A stretch of 64,000 nt of DNA from Candidatus Rifleibacteriota bacterium (GCA_015232575.1 JADFZL010000010.1:124001-188000), one strand, 5' to 3'. Shown: positions 51,487 through 60,174, counted from the first letter of the stretch. Program-made: numbers and translations. The notes: generated from the letters alone by a model not told the origin.

Positions 51487-52532
51487 ACCCTAACATTCTC
51501 TTTTACATAATCAATTCGAGAATTTAACCTTGCCCTTGAGTTTGTAGCCCCTGTTGTTAATTTTTTCAGTTCTTCGTCATCGAGAATATTTCTCAACTTA
51601 TTATTATCTATATCAATAGACTCAAAGATACAATTAGCTGTTCCGATCGTAATTGCTTCAAATAAAATCAACGGTGTGGCATTTTTCCTGTTTTTTCTAA
51701 CGATTCCTTCAGGTAAAGCCTCATTCAGATAATCGAAGGTTTTCTTGAAAATGCTTTCTAACTCATTCCCGTCATCAAAATTCCTAGTTTTCTTTTCCAT
51801 ATATTCATTTAGAAATTCCTTTACAGCATGAACAAATAGATTTCGATCTTGGTAATAGGCGAAAAATTTCAGAACTAACTCCTCATAGTTTCCGGTCAGC
51901 TCCTGTTTTGGCGTGTTTTTAACTACACTTCTAAATGCGGAGTACTTAGCCAATTCCCTTATAAAGTCATTAAACCGACCAGCAAAAACACAATTTCTAA
52001 TTTCTTGTGGGTGAAGAATTACCCCGCCGGTATTTAGTCTTTCAAATAAATCATACCTAACTTCGAAATCACTCCTGTCATTTAATACCGTTACCCTAAT
52101 TGGTCTAGTCATGAACATCATTTGCAATGACTTTGGGAGTTGTTCAAAAACCAGCCCGTTAATAGCGGTAAGCTTTTCTAAACCCGTGATTTTCAGTTTT
52201 TTACACTTTGGGTTTGTTTTCTTAATTATTTCTTCGGTACCAATATAATTGATAATAGTTGTTAGTCGTTGAAGTCCATCAATTACTTCCCAGCTCGAAT
52301 CTTTATTAGTAGCCATAAATAAGCTTGGAACAGGTATGCCAAGCATGATGGATTCAATTAGTTGGGATTGCCTAGCTTCATCCCATACAAAGTGCCTCTG
52401 ATAATCTGGAGCAATGTCAATCATTTTTTCGACTGCCATATCATATAATTGACGAATAGCGATATCGTAGCTATCGGATGCCACCGACTTTCGATTCTCA
52501 TCTATTTGCTCTTGGATCTTAATTACATCCAT
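51483..52532 (-). CDS. DUF262 (GmrS-N/ParB-like) protein
   Basis: The 349-residue protein has the DUF262 core: IAPDYQRHFVWDEARQSQLIESIMLGIPVPSLFM and WEVIDGLQRLTTIINYIG, the latter being the DGQQR motif that binds and cleaves NTP in GmrSD and SspE. Residues 120-349 are helical. There is no DUF1524 HNH nuclease domain, so the effector must be another protein; the HEPN gene that overlaps it is the obvious candidate. CGGAG lies seven bases before ATG. It is the first gene of a cassette bounded by attC sites 3 and 2. Confidence 0.8.
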   Translation of the reverse strand: MDVIKIQEQIDENRKSVASDSYDIAIRQLYDMAVEKMIDIAPDYQRHFVWDEARQSQLIESIMLGIPVPSLFMATNKDSSWEVIDGLQRLTTIINYIGTEEIIKKTNPKCKKLKITGLEKLTAINGLVFEQLPKSLQMMFMTRPIRVTVLNDRSDFEVRYDLFERLNTGGVILHPQEIRNCVFAGRFNDFIRELAKYSAFRSVVKNTPKQELTGNYEELVLKFFAYYQDRNLFVHAVKEFLNEYMEKKTRNFDDGNELESIFKKTFDYLNEALPEGIVRKNRKNATPLILFEAITIGTANCIFESIDIDNNKLRNILDDEELKKLTTGATNSRARLNSRIDYVKENVRV

Positions 52533-52564
52533 TGATTAACTCCGAATTCCGATATGTCATAAGC

Positions 52565-52607
52565 TTCCAACGCCCGGTTCACCTGCGATGCCAGGTGCAA
52601 CCGTCTT
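52565..52607 (-). other. attC site 3, interrupted by the group II intron
   Basis: TTCCAAC (52565-52571) precedes CGGTTCACCTG (52575-52585), which pairs with CAGGTGCAACCG (52592-52603) leaving one extrahelical C at 52598. TCTT follows, and the second R box should come next, but the intron begins. TTGGAA, which would complete GTTGGAA, stands at 54489-54494 just after the intron. Confidence 0.62.
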
Positions 52608-54488
52608 GTGTACGCCCGGCATGGGCGTGAACTTATGAGGTGAGATGTTTTTTATGCATCAAGTCCTCTGTATTGGAGGTCCGTTTTAAGTGAAAGCTTA
52701 TCACAAAGTACTAGCCGAAGGCAAGGGCAAATTTGCGAAAATTTGTTTGAAGGAAGCCGGAGCGCAAAACCACGAGCCGACGAACAGAAACGGCATACAA
52801 GGCCAAGTCTGGGGGCAAGTTCGCACAACAGAACGAAGCCCGGGACTCACTGGACACGGTAAATGCCGCGGTTGCGAAGCCCAGGATGTGCAAGTGGCGG
52901 GCAAGCGCCATGGATGGCGCGCTTTGTCCGCCTGTGGTGAAAGTTCACGTTCTTATCCGGGGAGACCTGCTCAACATGCGACTCTCAGTAGTAGCGCTAC
53001 GTGTGGAAACATACGGGGTGATTGAGCAGGAATCAGCAGAGGCCGTAGTAGCTCAAAATGAGCGAAGGGCCGAACATGAACGAGGGGAGGGCCGCTATGA
53101 ACTCTCATAACGCTTTGAACCCGAACGGGGGAGCGAATTTGAGGCGTGTCGCAGATGTGTCCGACCTAAATCTTAACCTGCTTGAGCGAATTCTTTCATA
53201 CGAAAACGTCAAGCGTGCTTGGGAACGGGTCAAGGCCAATAGAGGCGCACCCGGAGTGGACGGTGTAAACACTGATGACTTTCTGGCACAGTTTCGATCT
53301 AAGTGGAAAGATATTCGTGAATCGATTTTAGCAGGAACCTATCTACCTTCGCCGGTCAAACGCGTTGAAATACCAAAACAGACGGGTGGAACCCGTCCTT
53401 TAGGCATTCCATGCGTGCTTGACAGGCTAATTCAACAATCCATCTGTCAAATTCTTGTACCAATCTTCGATCCGAAATTCTCAAATTCCAGCTTTGGCTT
53501 TCGTCCAGGCAGATCAGCACATGATGCTGTCAAACAGGCCCAAGAATACATCAAGCAAGGTTATCTTGCAGTCGTAGATACAGACTTGGCAAAGTTCTTC
53601 GATAACGTGAACCATGATGTACTCATGGCTCGCGTTGCCAGAAAAGTTGATGACAAAAGGATTCTTCGCTTGATTTGCTTGTATCTACGTTCCGGGGTGG
53701 AAGTCAAAGGCAGGTTCCAAAGGACCACTCTCACCATTACTTGCAAACATCCTTCTGGACGACTTTGACAAGGAACTGGAAAAACGGGGAATTAAATTCG
53801 CTCGATATGCCGATGACTTTCTGATCTTCCTGAAAAGCATGCGAGCGGCGGAACGGGTAAGCAAGAGCATTCGACGTTATCTGGAACGTACTTTGAAACT
53901 GAATGTGAATGAGAAGAAAAGCAGAATCGGTACTGCAAACGGAACCGAATTTCTCGGTTTCACGTTTGACCAGCTCAAAGTTCGGTGGTCAGACGCGTCC
54001 TTCCAGGAATTTCAATGTCGGGTGAAAAAACTTACCGGAAGAAGTTGGGGAGTGCCCATGGAATACTGATTTATGAAGCTCGCACAATATCTTCGAGGCT
54101 GGATGAACTATTTTGGAATTTCAGAGCGCTATCGCCCTATTCCAGAAATAGATCACTGGATCAGAAGGCGAATTCGGTGCTGCTATTGGAAGCAGTGGAA
54201 AAGAACACGAACCCGAGTTCGGGAGCTTCTGAAACTGGGTGTGTATGAGTGGACTGCAATATCGGTAGCCATAAGTCGAAAAGGCCCGTGGCGTCTGTCG
54301 AGAACGTTGGCTACTCAAATAGGAATGACAAACAAATGGCTTGAAGAAAAGGGGTTGGTTTCTGTAAAAGATCTGTGGGTAAAGATTCATTACCCAGCTA
54401 CGGCCCGGTTATGTTCATGAACCGCCGGATGCGGACCCGCATGTCCGGTGGTGTGGGAAGGGGGAGGGAAAACCTCCCTTTGACCCGC
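52608..54488 (+). mobile_element. Decayed group II intron (IIC-attC type)
   Basis: A GTGTACGCCCGGCATGGGC start fits the GUGYG 5' consensus with a hairpin. The region before the ORF has intron-typical AAAATGAGCGAAGGGCCGAA. Domain V is visible at 54421-54452 (ACCGCCGGA paired with TCCGGTGGT around GCGG/CCGC), followed by a domain VI hairpin GGGAGGGAAAACCTCCC. It lies on the plus strand inside an attC, opposite to the cassette direction, as known for IIC-attC introns. The 5' end at 52608 and the 3' end near 54484-54488 are each uncertain by a few bases. Confidence 0.8.
53058..54420 (+). pseudogene. ltrA: Group II intron reverse transcriptase/maturase, broken
   Basis: The RT begins LLERILSYENVKRAWERVKANRGAPGVDG and has SSFGFRPGRSAHDAVKQA. 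Just before the GPLSPLLANILLDD motif the frame breaks: about nine codons (normally like PTEEGTPQG) are missing and the frame shifts near 53720. The catalytic RYADDF is in the second frame. A TGA at 54067-54069 interrupts again after WGVPMEY; the maturase part (KLAQYLRGWMNYFGIS) continues to 54420. Two independent lesions mean that no full-length protein is made. Confidence 0.85.
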
Positions 54489-54534
54489 TTGGAATTACTT
54501 CCAATTAATAACCAGTCTGACACTAGCTGTCCGC

Positions 54535-54611
54535 GCCTACGTCAGCCATCACAGGTGGCAAAACCGGAGTAAAGCGGAGGTTTTGGCATCCGGTGCATGG
54601 CTTGGTTATGC
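54535..54611 (-). other. attC-like site of the higBA cassette
   Basis: On the minus strand, GCATAAC overlaps the higA stop codon. AGCCAT-G-CAC pairs with GTG-ATGGCT leaving one extrahelical G, inner arms CAAAACC/GGTTTTG pair, and the site ends GTAGGC, one base short of the usual GTTAGGC. The extra base is in the 5' half, as in the other sites. Confidence 0.5.
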
Positions 54612-54920
54612 AGCGTGTAACGGCTTAATCCGATCAACTTCTTCCTTGACCGATTGAGCAGCCGTCCACAGATCAACAGCGCGTTGCGCATTGAGCCAAA
54701 ATTCTGGAGAGTTACCAAACAAACGGGCAAGCCGTAATGCCATTTCAGGGCTTACAGAACGGCGTTCACGCAACAGCTCGTTAACTGACTGGCGAGAGAC
54801 ACCCAAAGACTTAGCCAAGCCTGAAACCGTTAAATCATAGTCCGACAAGAAATCCTCTCTCAACATTTCACCTGGATGGGTCGGCTTGCGTTGCATGCCG
54901 GTAGTGTTGGGAATAGTCAT
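54606..54920 (-). CDS. higA: HigA-type antitoxin
   Basis: The 104-residue HTH protein has RKPTHPGEMLREDFL at the start and the XRE helix-turn-helix LTVSGLAKSLGVSRQSVNELLRERRSVSPEMALRLARLFG followed by SPEFWLNAQ, the VapI/HigA signature. It neutralises the HigB RNase and represses the operon. Of several in-frame ATGs, 54920 is best placed (GGAGG eight bases upstream). It follows higB by 14 bases; the toxin-first order is normal for higBA. TA pairs are frequent integron cassettes. Confidence 0.93.
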   Translation of the reverse strand: MTIPNTTGMQRKPTHPGEMLREDFLSDYDLTVSGLAKSLGVSRQSVNELLRERRSVSPEMALRLARLFGNSPEFWLNAQRAVDLWTAAQSVKEEVDRIKPLHAA

Positions 54921-54934
54921 AGTCATTACCTCCA

Positions 54935-55216
54935 TTAGTGGTAGTCGCATACCTCGACTTCATAAGCATCGCCATCTTCAAAACGGAAGCAGATACGCCA
55001 CTGGTCATTTATTGAAATCGCGTGCTGCCCCTGCCTGTTTCCGAAAAGTGGGTGAAGACGGTTGCCGGGCGGCACCTTCAAATCCTCCAACTGTTGAGCC
55101 AGATCCACATATTCCAGCTTCCTGGCGACTCTTGAAGCGACATCCGCCGGGAACTTCTTTGACCTACCTTTGGAGTAGAGTTCTTGAGTTCGTTTGTCAG
55201 CGAAGGATTTTATCAT
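54935..55216 (-). CDS. higB: HigB-type toxin (RelE/ParE fold mRNA endonuclease)
   Basis: The 93-residue protein is MIKSFADKRTQELYSKG..., with VARKLEYVDLAQQLEDLKVPPGNRLHPLFGNRQGQHAISINDQWRICFRFEDGDAYEVEVCDYH, a full HigB/RelE domain whose WRICFRF and HPL-GNR segments are typical. It would cleave ribosome-bound mRNA. ATG 55216 is preceded by AAGG, and a near-consensus promoter ends only six bases upstream, so the transcript may be nearly leaderless. Confidence 0.93.
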   Translation of the reverse strand: MIKSFADKRTQELYSKGRSKKFPADVASRVARKLEYVDLAQQLEDLKVPPGNRLHPLFGNRQGQHAISINDQWRICFRFEDGDAYEVEVCDYH

Positions 55217-55222
55217 ACCTTG

Positions 55223-55251
55223 ATTGTAACCTGTCACGAGACTCTTGTCAA
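55223..55251 (-). promoter_or_regulatory. Near-consensus sigma-70 promoter of the first cassette (Pc candidate)
   Basis: On the minus strand TTGACA (55251-55246), a 17-base spacer and TACAAT (55228-55223) give a perfect -35 and a five-of-six -10. Transcription should begin at about the ATG of higB and run into the cassette array. Confidence 0.7.
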
Positions 55252-55461
55252 CTGGTCCAAACCACTTGCATAAGTTATTATATAGTTTTAGTATAATTCC
55301 ATATCACTAAAAGAAAAACTTAAAAGCAATCTTCCAGATTGCTTCTTCGCGTTAAATATAGCATTTTTGATCATTCCCCGTCAAGGACACATTCTCTATC
55401 TACATTTTTTTGAATCTTTAGTATATTATTACGGAAGTAATGTTAAAAAGTGAGCTGTTTT
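55252..55461. other. intI-cassette intergenic region (attI expected here)
   Basis: This AT-rich gap separates the divergent intI and first cassette gene and must hold attI and the intI promoter. A 9-bp hairpin, AAGCAATCT (55324-55332) with AGATTGCTT (55336-55344), is the only clear structure. No canonical GTTRRRY core could be fixed. Confidence 0.4.
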
Positions 55462-57012
55462 ATGATTAATATTTCAGAGAAATTGCAAAAGCAATATGCT
55501 GAGTTTCTTGAAAAACGAAAGATTTGTGCTGCTGAAAAGGGGAAATGTTTCAGGTGGCTGCGTTTCTATCTGGATTTTTGCGAAAAATATGGATTTCCTT
55601 CGGATAAAACAGCCAGTTTGCCTGCATTCATTAAGAAATTGCAGCAAAAGCATCAGACTGCTACGCAACAATCCGAAGCCAGCAGAGCGGTTGGCATGTT
55701 TTATGAAGCGATGTTTCAATTGGAAAAATCAAACATATCACTTAAAACTCAAGATTTTCGGTCAAAAAAACCTCTTTCTCCCCATAAGAATGCCTTTCAA
55801 GAAAAACAGCCTGCAGGAAAAGTGAGTGGATCGGAAAAAATTATTTCCACAGATATTAGTTTTAAAAAAATAGCAGATGGAGAACAATCTAAAAATCACT
55901 ACCTTTTCAGAGAGCCGGAAGCAAAAATACAAAAAATAATGAAATCCAAACCAGATGATAAGTTATCTGATATTTTCCATGAAGAAAAGCAAATTCCATC
56001 TAAAAGCTTGGATTCCGAACAAAATGTTTCGTTGGCAACAGATATCAGGGGTTCCTGGCAGAACGAATATAAAGCTGTTGAAGACGAAATACGGCTACGA
56101 CATTATTCGGGGAAAACTCTCAAATCATACAGAACCTGGATAGTTCACTTTCAAAGTTTTCTTTTCAGTAAATCCACGGAATTGATATGCAGTGAAAATG
56201 TTAAAGCTTTTCTGACGCATCTTGCAACAGTAAAGAATGTTTCTGCCTCGACTCAAAATCAGGCATTCAATGCTTTATTGTTCTTTTTCCGCCATGCACT
56301 GAAAAAGGAATTTGGAAGAATTGACGGAGTTGTCAGAGCAAAGAATAAACGACATATTCCAGTTGCTTTGACAAGGGATGAGATTTTTGCCATTATTGCT
56401 CAGTTATCTTTTCCCTTTGATCTGGTTGTTAAATTGCTCTACGGCTGCGGCCTCAGACTTTTTGAGTGTCTTCAGCTCAGAGTCCACTGTCTGAACTTCG
56501 AAAATAAGGTTCTAACAATCCACGATGGCAAAGGGAAAAAGGACAGGACGGTTCCGCTTCCAGAAGCAATAATTCCTGAATTGAAAAAGCTTTTGCAGTA
56601 TTTGAGAAAATTTCATGAACAGGATATTAAGGTAGGCTTTTCAGGTGTTTTTCTTATAAATGCACTTGACAAGAAATATCAGAAAGCAGCAAAGGAGTTT
56701 CGCTGGCAGTGGCTTTTCCCTGCAAGCCATTTAACAAAAATACCCGAAACCGGAGAGCTTAAAAGATATCACCTTCACTCTTCTCAGGTTCAGGTTGCAA
56801 TAAAAGAGGCTTCAGATAGAGTCAAGCTCAGCAAAAGAGTATCTGCACATATTTTTAGGCATTCTTTTGCATGTCATCTTCTTCAGGCGAACTACGATAT
56901 TCGCACAATTCAAGAACTTCTTGGACATTCTGACGTGCGAACAACTATGATATATACGCATACGGTAAAAAGAGTGACAAAGAAGGAAGCAAAAAGTCCA
57001 CTTGATTTTTAA
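55462..57012 (+). CDS. intI: Integron integrase (tyrosine recombinase) with N-terminal extension
   Basis: The core catalytic residues are all present: R in GCGLRLFECLQLRV, K in DGKGKKDRTVPLP, H-x-x-R in SAHIFRHSFACHLL, H in LLGHSDVRTT and Y in MIYTH. The integron-specific insert is present between the lysine and the HxxR box (KKYQKAAKEFRWQWLFPAS ... LKRYHLHSSQVQVAIKEA), and the ending KSPLDF is as in IntI. The protein is about 516 residues, roughly 180 longer than IntI1: residues 1-85 form a helical SAM-like domain and 90-185 a variable charged linker. GTG 55450 is an alternative start. It reads away from the cassettes, the classical arrangement. It recombines single-stranded attC with attI. 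Confidence 0.93.
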   Translation: MINISEKLQKQYAEFLEKRKICAAEKGKCFRWLRFYLDFCEKYGFPSDKTASLPAFIKKLQQKHQTATQQSEASRAVGMFYEAMFQLEKSNISLKTQDFRSKKPLSPHKNAFQEKQPAGKVSGSEKIISTDISFKKIADGEQSKNHYLFREPEAKIQKIMKSKPDDKLSDIFHEEKQIPSKSLDSEQNVSLATDIRGSWQNEYKAVEDEIRLRHYSGKTLKSYRTWIVHFQSFLFSKSTELICSENVKAFLTHLATVKNVSASTQNQAFNALLFFFRHALKKEFGRIDGVVRAKNKRHIPVALTRDEIFAIIAQLSFPFDLVVKLLYGCGLRLFECLQLRVHCLNFENKVLTIHDGKGKKDRTVPLPEAIIPELKKLLQYLRKFHEQDIKVGFSGVFLINALDKKYQKAAKEFRWQWLFPASHLTKIPETGELKRYHLHSSQVQVAIKEASDRVKLSKRVSAHIFRHSFACHLLQANYDIRTIQELLGHSDVRTTMIYTHTVKRVTKKEAKSPLDF

Positions 57013-57092
57013 TGAAAGATTGTTTTTATGATATTATAATTTTTACTGATAATGAATTTGCAAGTTATAATTTTGTTTTCAGGAGAGGAAAA

Positions 57093-57935
57093 ATGGTTCA
57101 GAATAAAAGTCGAATAAATCGTATGAACGACTATTTCTTCAAGCGTATTTTCGGTTCTGAAGAGAATAAAGATATTCTGCTCAGCTTTTTGAATTCAATT
57201 CTTGCGCCGGACGGAAAAAATCAACTTACATGCATTGAACTTCTTAACCGGGAAATTGATCCTGAGTTCATTTTTGATAAAAGTGCACGCCTTGATATTC
57301 TTGGAAAAACAAATAGTAATGAACTTATTGACATAGAAGTTCAGGTTTGTAACGAAGGAGACAACGATTCCAGGCCATTGTTTTACTGGGCGAAACTATT
57401 TTCGGGACAACTCAAATCCGGTAGTCATTATCAGGATTTGAAACGTACAATAGTAATAGCGGTATTAAATCATTCCTTTATCAAAACTCATGAAAATTAT
57501 CATTCATCTTATCAAATCTATGACGTAAATTCTCAGCATGTTTTGACAGATCTTTTGTCAATTCACTTTCTTGAGCTTCCCAAAATGAGAACTTTGCAAA
57601 AGAAACCCCGAACATTGCTTGAAAAATGGTTAATGTATCTTTGTAACACAGAAGGAGAAGCTATGGATGCAATTGCAGAAAACGAGCCCCAAATTCAAAA
57701 GGCTTTGACTTGCGAGGAAATATTTCAAAAAGTAGAAAAGGATAGGCTGAACTATGAAATGCGCGAGAAAGCGCTTTTAGATTATTCTTCTGCATTAGCA
57801 AGTGCTGAACAAAGAGGTAAAAATGAAGGCAAAGTTGAAACAGCCAAAAACCTTCTTTCGATGAATTTGTCATTGGAAGACGTAGCAAAAGCAACTGGTT
57901 TGAGCATTGAGGAAATCAGAAAACTTGGTCATTGA
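57093..57935 (+). CDS. Rpn-family PD-(D/E)XK nuclease/transposase-like protein
   Basis: The 280-residue protein belongs to the PDDEXK_2 (PF12784) group: NDYFFKRIFGSEENKDILLSFLNSIL at the start, then KSARLDILGKTNSNELIDIEVQV, where D-...-IEVQ is the nuclease core, and RPLFYWAKLFSGQLKSG. The C-terminus has a KNEGKVETAKNLLSMNLSLEDVAKATGLSIEEIRKL helix-turn-helix-like tail. Such proteins (RpnA-E) promote RecA-independent recombination. AGGAG at 57081-57085 sets ATG 57093. It follows intI by 80 bases on the same strand and may be co-transcribed. Confidence 0.85.
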   Translation: MVQNKSRINRMNDYFFKRIFGSEENKDILLSFLNSILAPDGKNQLTCIELLNREIDPEFIFDKSARLDILGKTNSNELIDIEVQVCNEGDNDSRPLFYWAKLFSGQLKSGSHYQDLKRTIVIAVLNHSFIKTHENYHSSYQIYDVNSQHVLTDLLSIHFLELPKMRTLQKKPRTLLEKWLMYLCNTEGEAMDAIAENEPQIQKALTCEEIFQKVEKDRLNYEMREKALLDYSSALASAEQRGKNEGKVETAKNLLSMNLSLEDVAKATGLSIEEIRKLGH

Positions 57936-58057
57936 TGAGAGTTCATCGCTTAATCCATACTCTCTGACAGCCATCCACTTCGATGCCGCCTTTCAGTTTC
58001 TCCAATTTGTGCAAGCATATATAAAGTCATTGAGGCTGACCAGCACATGTGCAAAAA

Positions 58058-58114
58058 GGCTAACTTAGAGGTAACCTGCGACCGAAGGGAGACAGGTTCA
58101 CCGACTGGTTGTCA
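58058..58114 (-). other. attC site 4
   Basis: GGCTAAC (58058-58064), spacer, GGTAACCTG (58070-58078), loop, CAGGTTCACC (58093-58102) with extrahelical C at 58099, spacer GACTG, GTTGTCA (58108-58114). L boxes and the GACTG spacer are identical to attC site 2. The loop reads CGACCGAAGGGAGA, the core of repeat family A. A short frame (58126-58311, plus) follows but has no ribosome site. Confidence 0.75.
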
Positions 58115-58371
58115 TAAACCGTGGCTTGAAAACGGCGGCAGCGAAAAAAAACATCACCGATAAAACCTTTAAAACCTCTTGTCCCAATTTTTGGGAAGTA
58201 CTGCTTATCCCCTTTAGCAAGGTTGATCGCCAAACCATTGACAACATGATAAAGGAAATAAAAGAGTTCACACAAATCGCTGAAAAACAAACGTGGTTCC
58301 CCATAATGTAAAGCCGGCCATAGGCCAAAAAAGGAATGGAAACAGATCATCTCTCCATTTCATCAAAATAA

Positions 58372-59662
58372 TCACTCGGGAGCACCGAGCATTTCCAATC
58401 CCATGACCAATGATTTTTCGCTTCGTTCGTAAGGATTCTCCCCCGAGGATTTTTGTTCGAATTCCTTTTCGATCTCCATGTACAAATCTTTGTTACCGGA
58501 AATGAACTCCGATGGCGGAATGGAAGATGATGTTGATCCAGTCCCCGCCGATCCGGAAGCGGAAGTAACAATAACACCCTTGAGATCGGTACTTGGCGAA
58601 GCATGAGACTTTGGATAACGACTGCTATATGATGCCGGATGTCGGTACCGGTCGATTTCATCATCATATCTGGTTCCCCGTCTGGCGAGCCCTAACGGAG
58701 TAAAACCATCCATTCGAGCGGATCGAAAGGTCGCCCCCCCCTTTTACGAGAATCTGAAGTGAAGGGATTCCGGTAAACTTGTACGTATTTCGTACGGCAG
58801 CATGAAGAGAATTTTCACCCGAGAAATCGAGAGCATTCGGATCAGCTCCCTTCTGGAGGAGGGTTTTCACCAGAGCAACGCCCTTCTCTCCACTCCTTGC
58901 TGCTATATGCAAAGGTCTTCTTCCAAAATCATCTGGTTGATTCACATTCGCCCCATGAGCGATCAGAAGAAAAACCATTGAAGCGGTTTTTGCAAAATGA
59001 AGGGGCGCTCCCCCATATTCCCATTGGTTTGTCCCGGTCGCGTTCGCAACGGCCCCTCTGGAAAGTAGTAATCCCGCCATTTCTTGGCGATCGATTTGAA
59101 CCGCATACGTTACAGGCAAGGTTCCAGACTCTCCCGGCCTATTCGGATCGACTCCCTGGTCCAGGAGAAATTTCATTAAACTCTTGTCCTTGTTTTTTAT
59201 GGCTTTGTCGAGGAGGGTGGTCCCTTTGGTGTCCAAAGAATCAGTCACCTTCACTCCCTTGGAAAAAAACAGTTTTACGATCTCTAGTCCAGCGGATTCC
59301 GCAGGGTCTTTCACATCGTCTAATAAAAAACCTAGAGGTGTACTATTAAACGCTGGGTCTCTTGCCAAGGACTCAGCCCCGGATTCCAGTAGCGTTTTAA
59401 CCTGATCTATGTTTCCCGTTCTCGTTGCCTTATGAAGCGGGGGAAGATTGGCCAGCCGCTCCTGGTTTAAGCGGAAAGCTGCTCGCTCTCCACCAACATC
59501 GAATGAATCAAGGAGGAGTGAGGGAACATTAAACCTGGAAAAGAAAAAAGCGGCGAAAACAAGGATTCCACAAAGGATTATGTTGCCTACTTTGTCCCAT
59601 TTTGAAACCGAAACGACTTGTTCTTGGGAAGAGGCATTTTGTTGTTTATCCTGGTCGTTCAT
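58372..59662 (-). CDS. Membrane-anchored ankyrin-repeat protein, frameshifted at a G8 tract
   Basis: ATG 59662 has AAGGAGAAAAA upstream. One membrane helix (NIILCGILVFAAFFFSRF) precedes about seven ankyrin repeats (LPPLHKATRTGNIDQVKTLLESGAE, GRRPLHIAARSGEKGVALVKTLLQKGADPNAL). In the present sequence the frame ends at 58664 after LVKGGGDLSIRS. If the run of eight G (58734-58741) were seven, the repeat would continue as GGATFRSARMDGFTPLGLARRG and run to 58372 with a Ser-rich tail. So either the tract switches the protein length or there is an indel or error. It lies in cassette orientation before attC site 4. Confidence 0.72.
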
Positions 59663-60174
59663 TTTTTCTCCTTGATATTCAGGGTTTTGGAAAGTCCCAC
59701 TGATTGTCTTCTGGAAATTTTGCACGCTATTGGAATACCGTTCTTTCCAGATTTCATACAAGTCCCTCAATCACGCATCCAAACTCCCTGTCCAAAAACC
59801 TATTAGAATAATTAACCAATTATCCCTTGTCGGTCAGTCATCCCTTCGAAAAACCTCCAATCCAAAAATAGCGAATTTTCTCCGATTGTGCAACCATCCC
59901 TTCAAGAAAAACCAGTCCCCTGTTGGCCATCCATGCTTCTTTGCCCAAAACTTTCAATCCGACTTGGGGCGGGTCAGAACAAGTTATTATGTAGTTTCTC
60001 GAATATTTTCATATACTAAAAGCAATGCAACGAATATTTCGGCATAGCCAACTAAAAACACTTTACCAATAAATGTTAACAGCCTATATACTAAAAAAAC
60101 AGTATATTATTCCTTCTGTAAAGTTACATCAAAAAAAGATGAACCAATCTTACTCATCAAGAGTTTGAATTGAA
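59663..60174. other. Gene-free AT-rich gap
   Basis: About 510 bases between the ankyrin gene and hicB. I see no ORF with a ribosome site, no attC with paired L boxes and no repeat of the described families. It probably contains the ankyrin promoter. Confidence 0.4.

Noticed and set aside
54067..54069. TGA as a sense codon (alternative genetic code)
   Set aside because: Other genes in the window end normally at TGA, and the RT also has an independent frameshift, so this is a nonsense mutation.
58126..58311. Plus-strand ORF (61 codons) next to attC 4
   Set aside because: TTG start without a ribosome site, no recognisable family, opposite to cassette direction.
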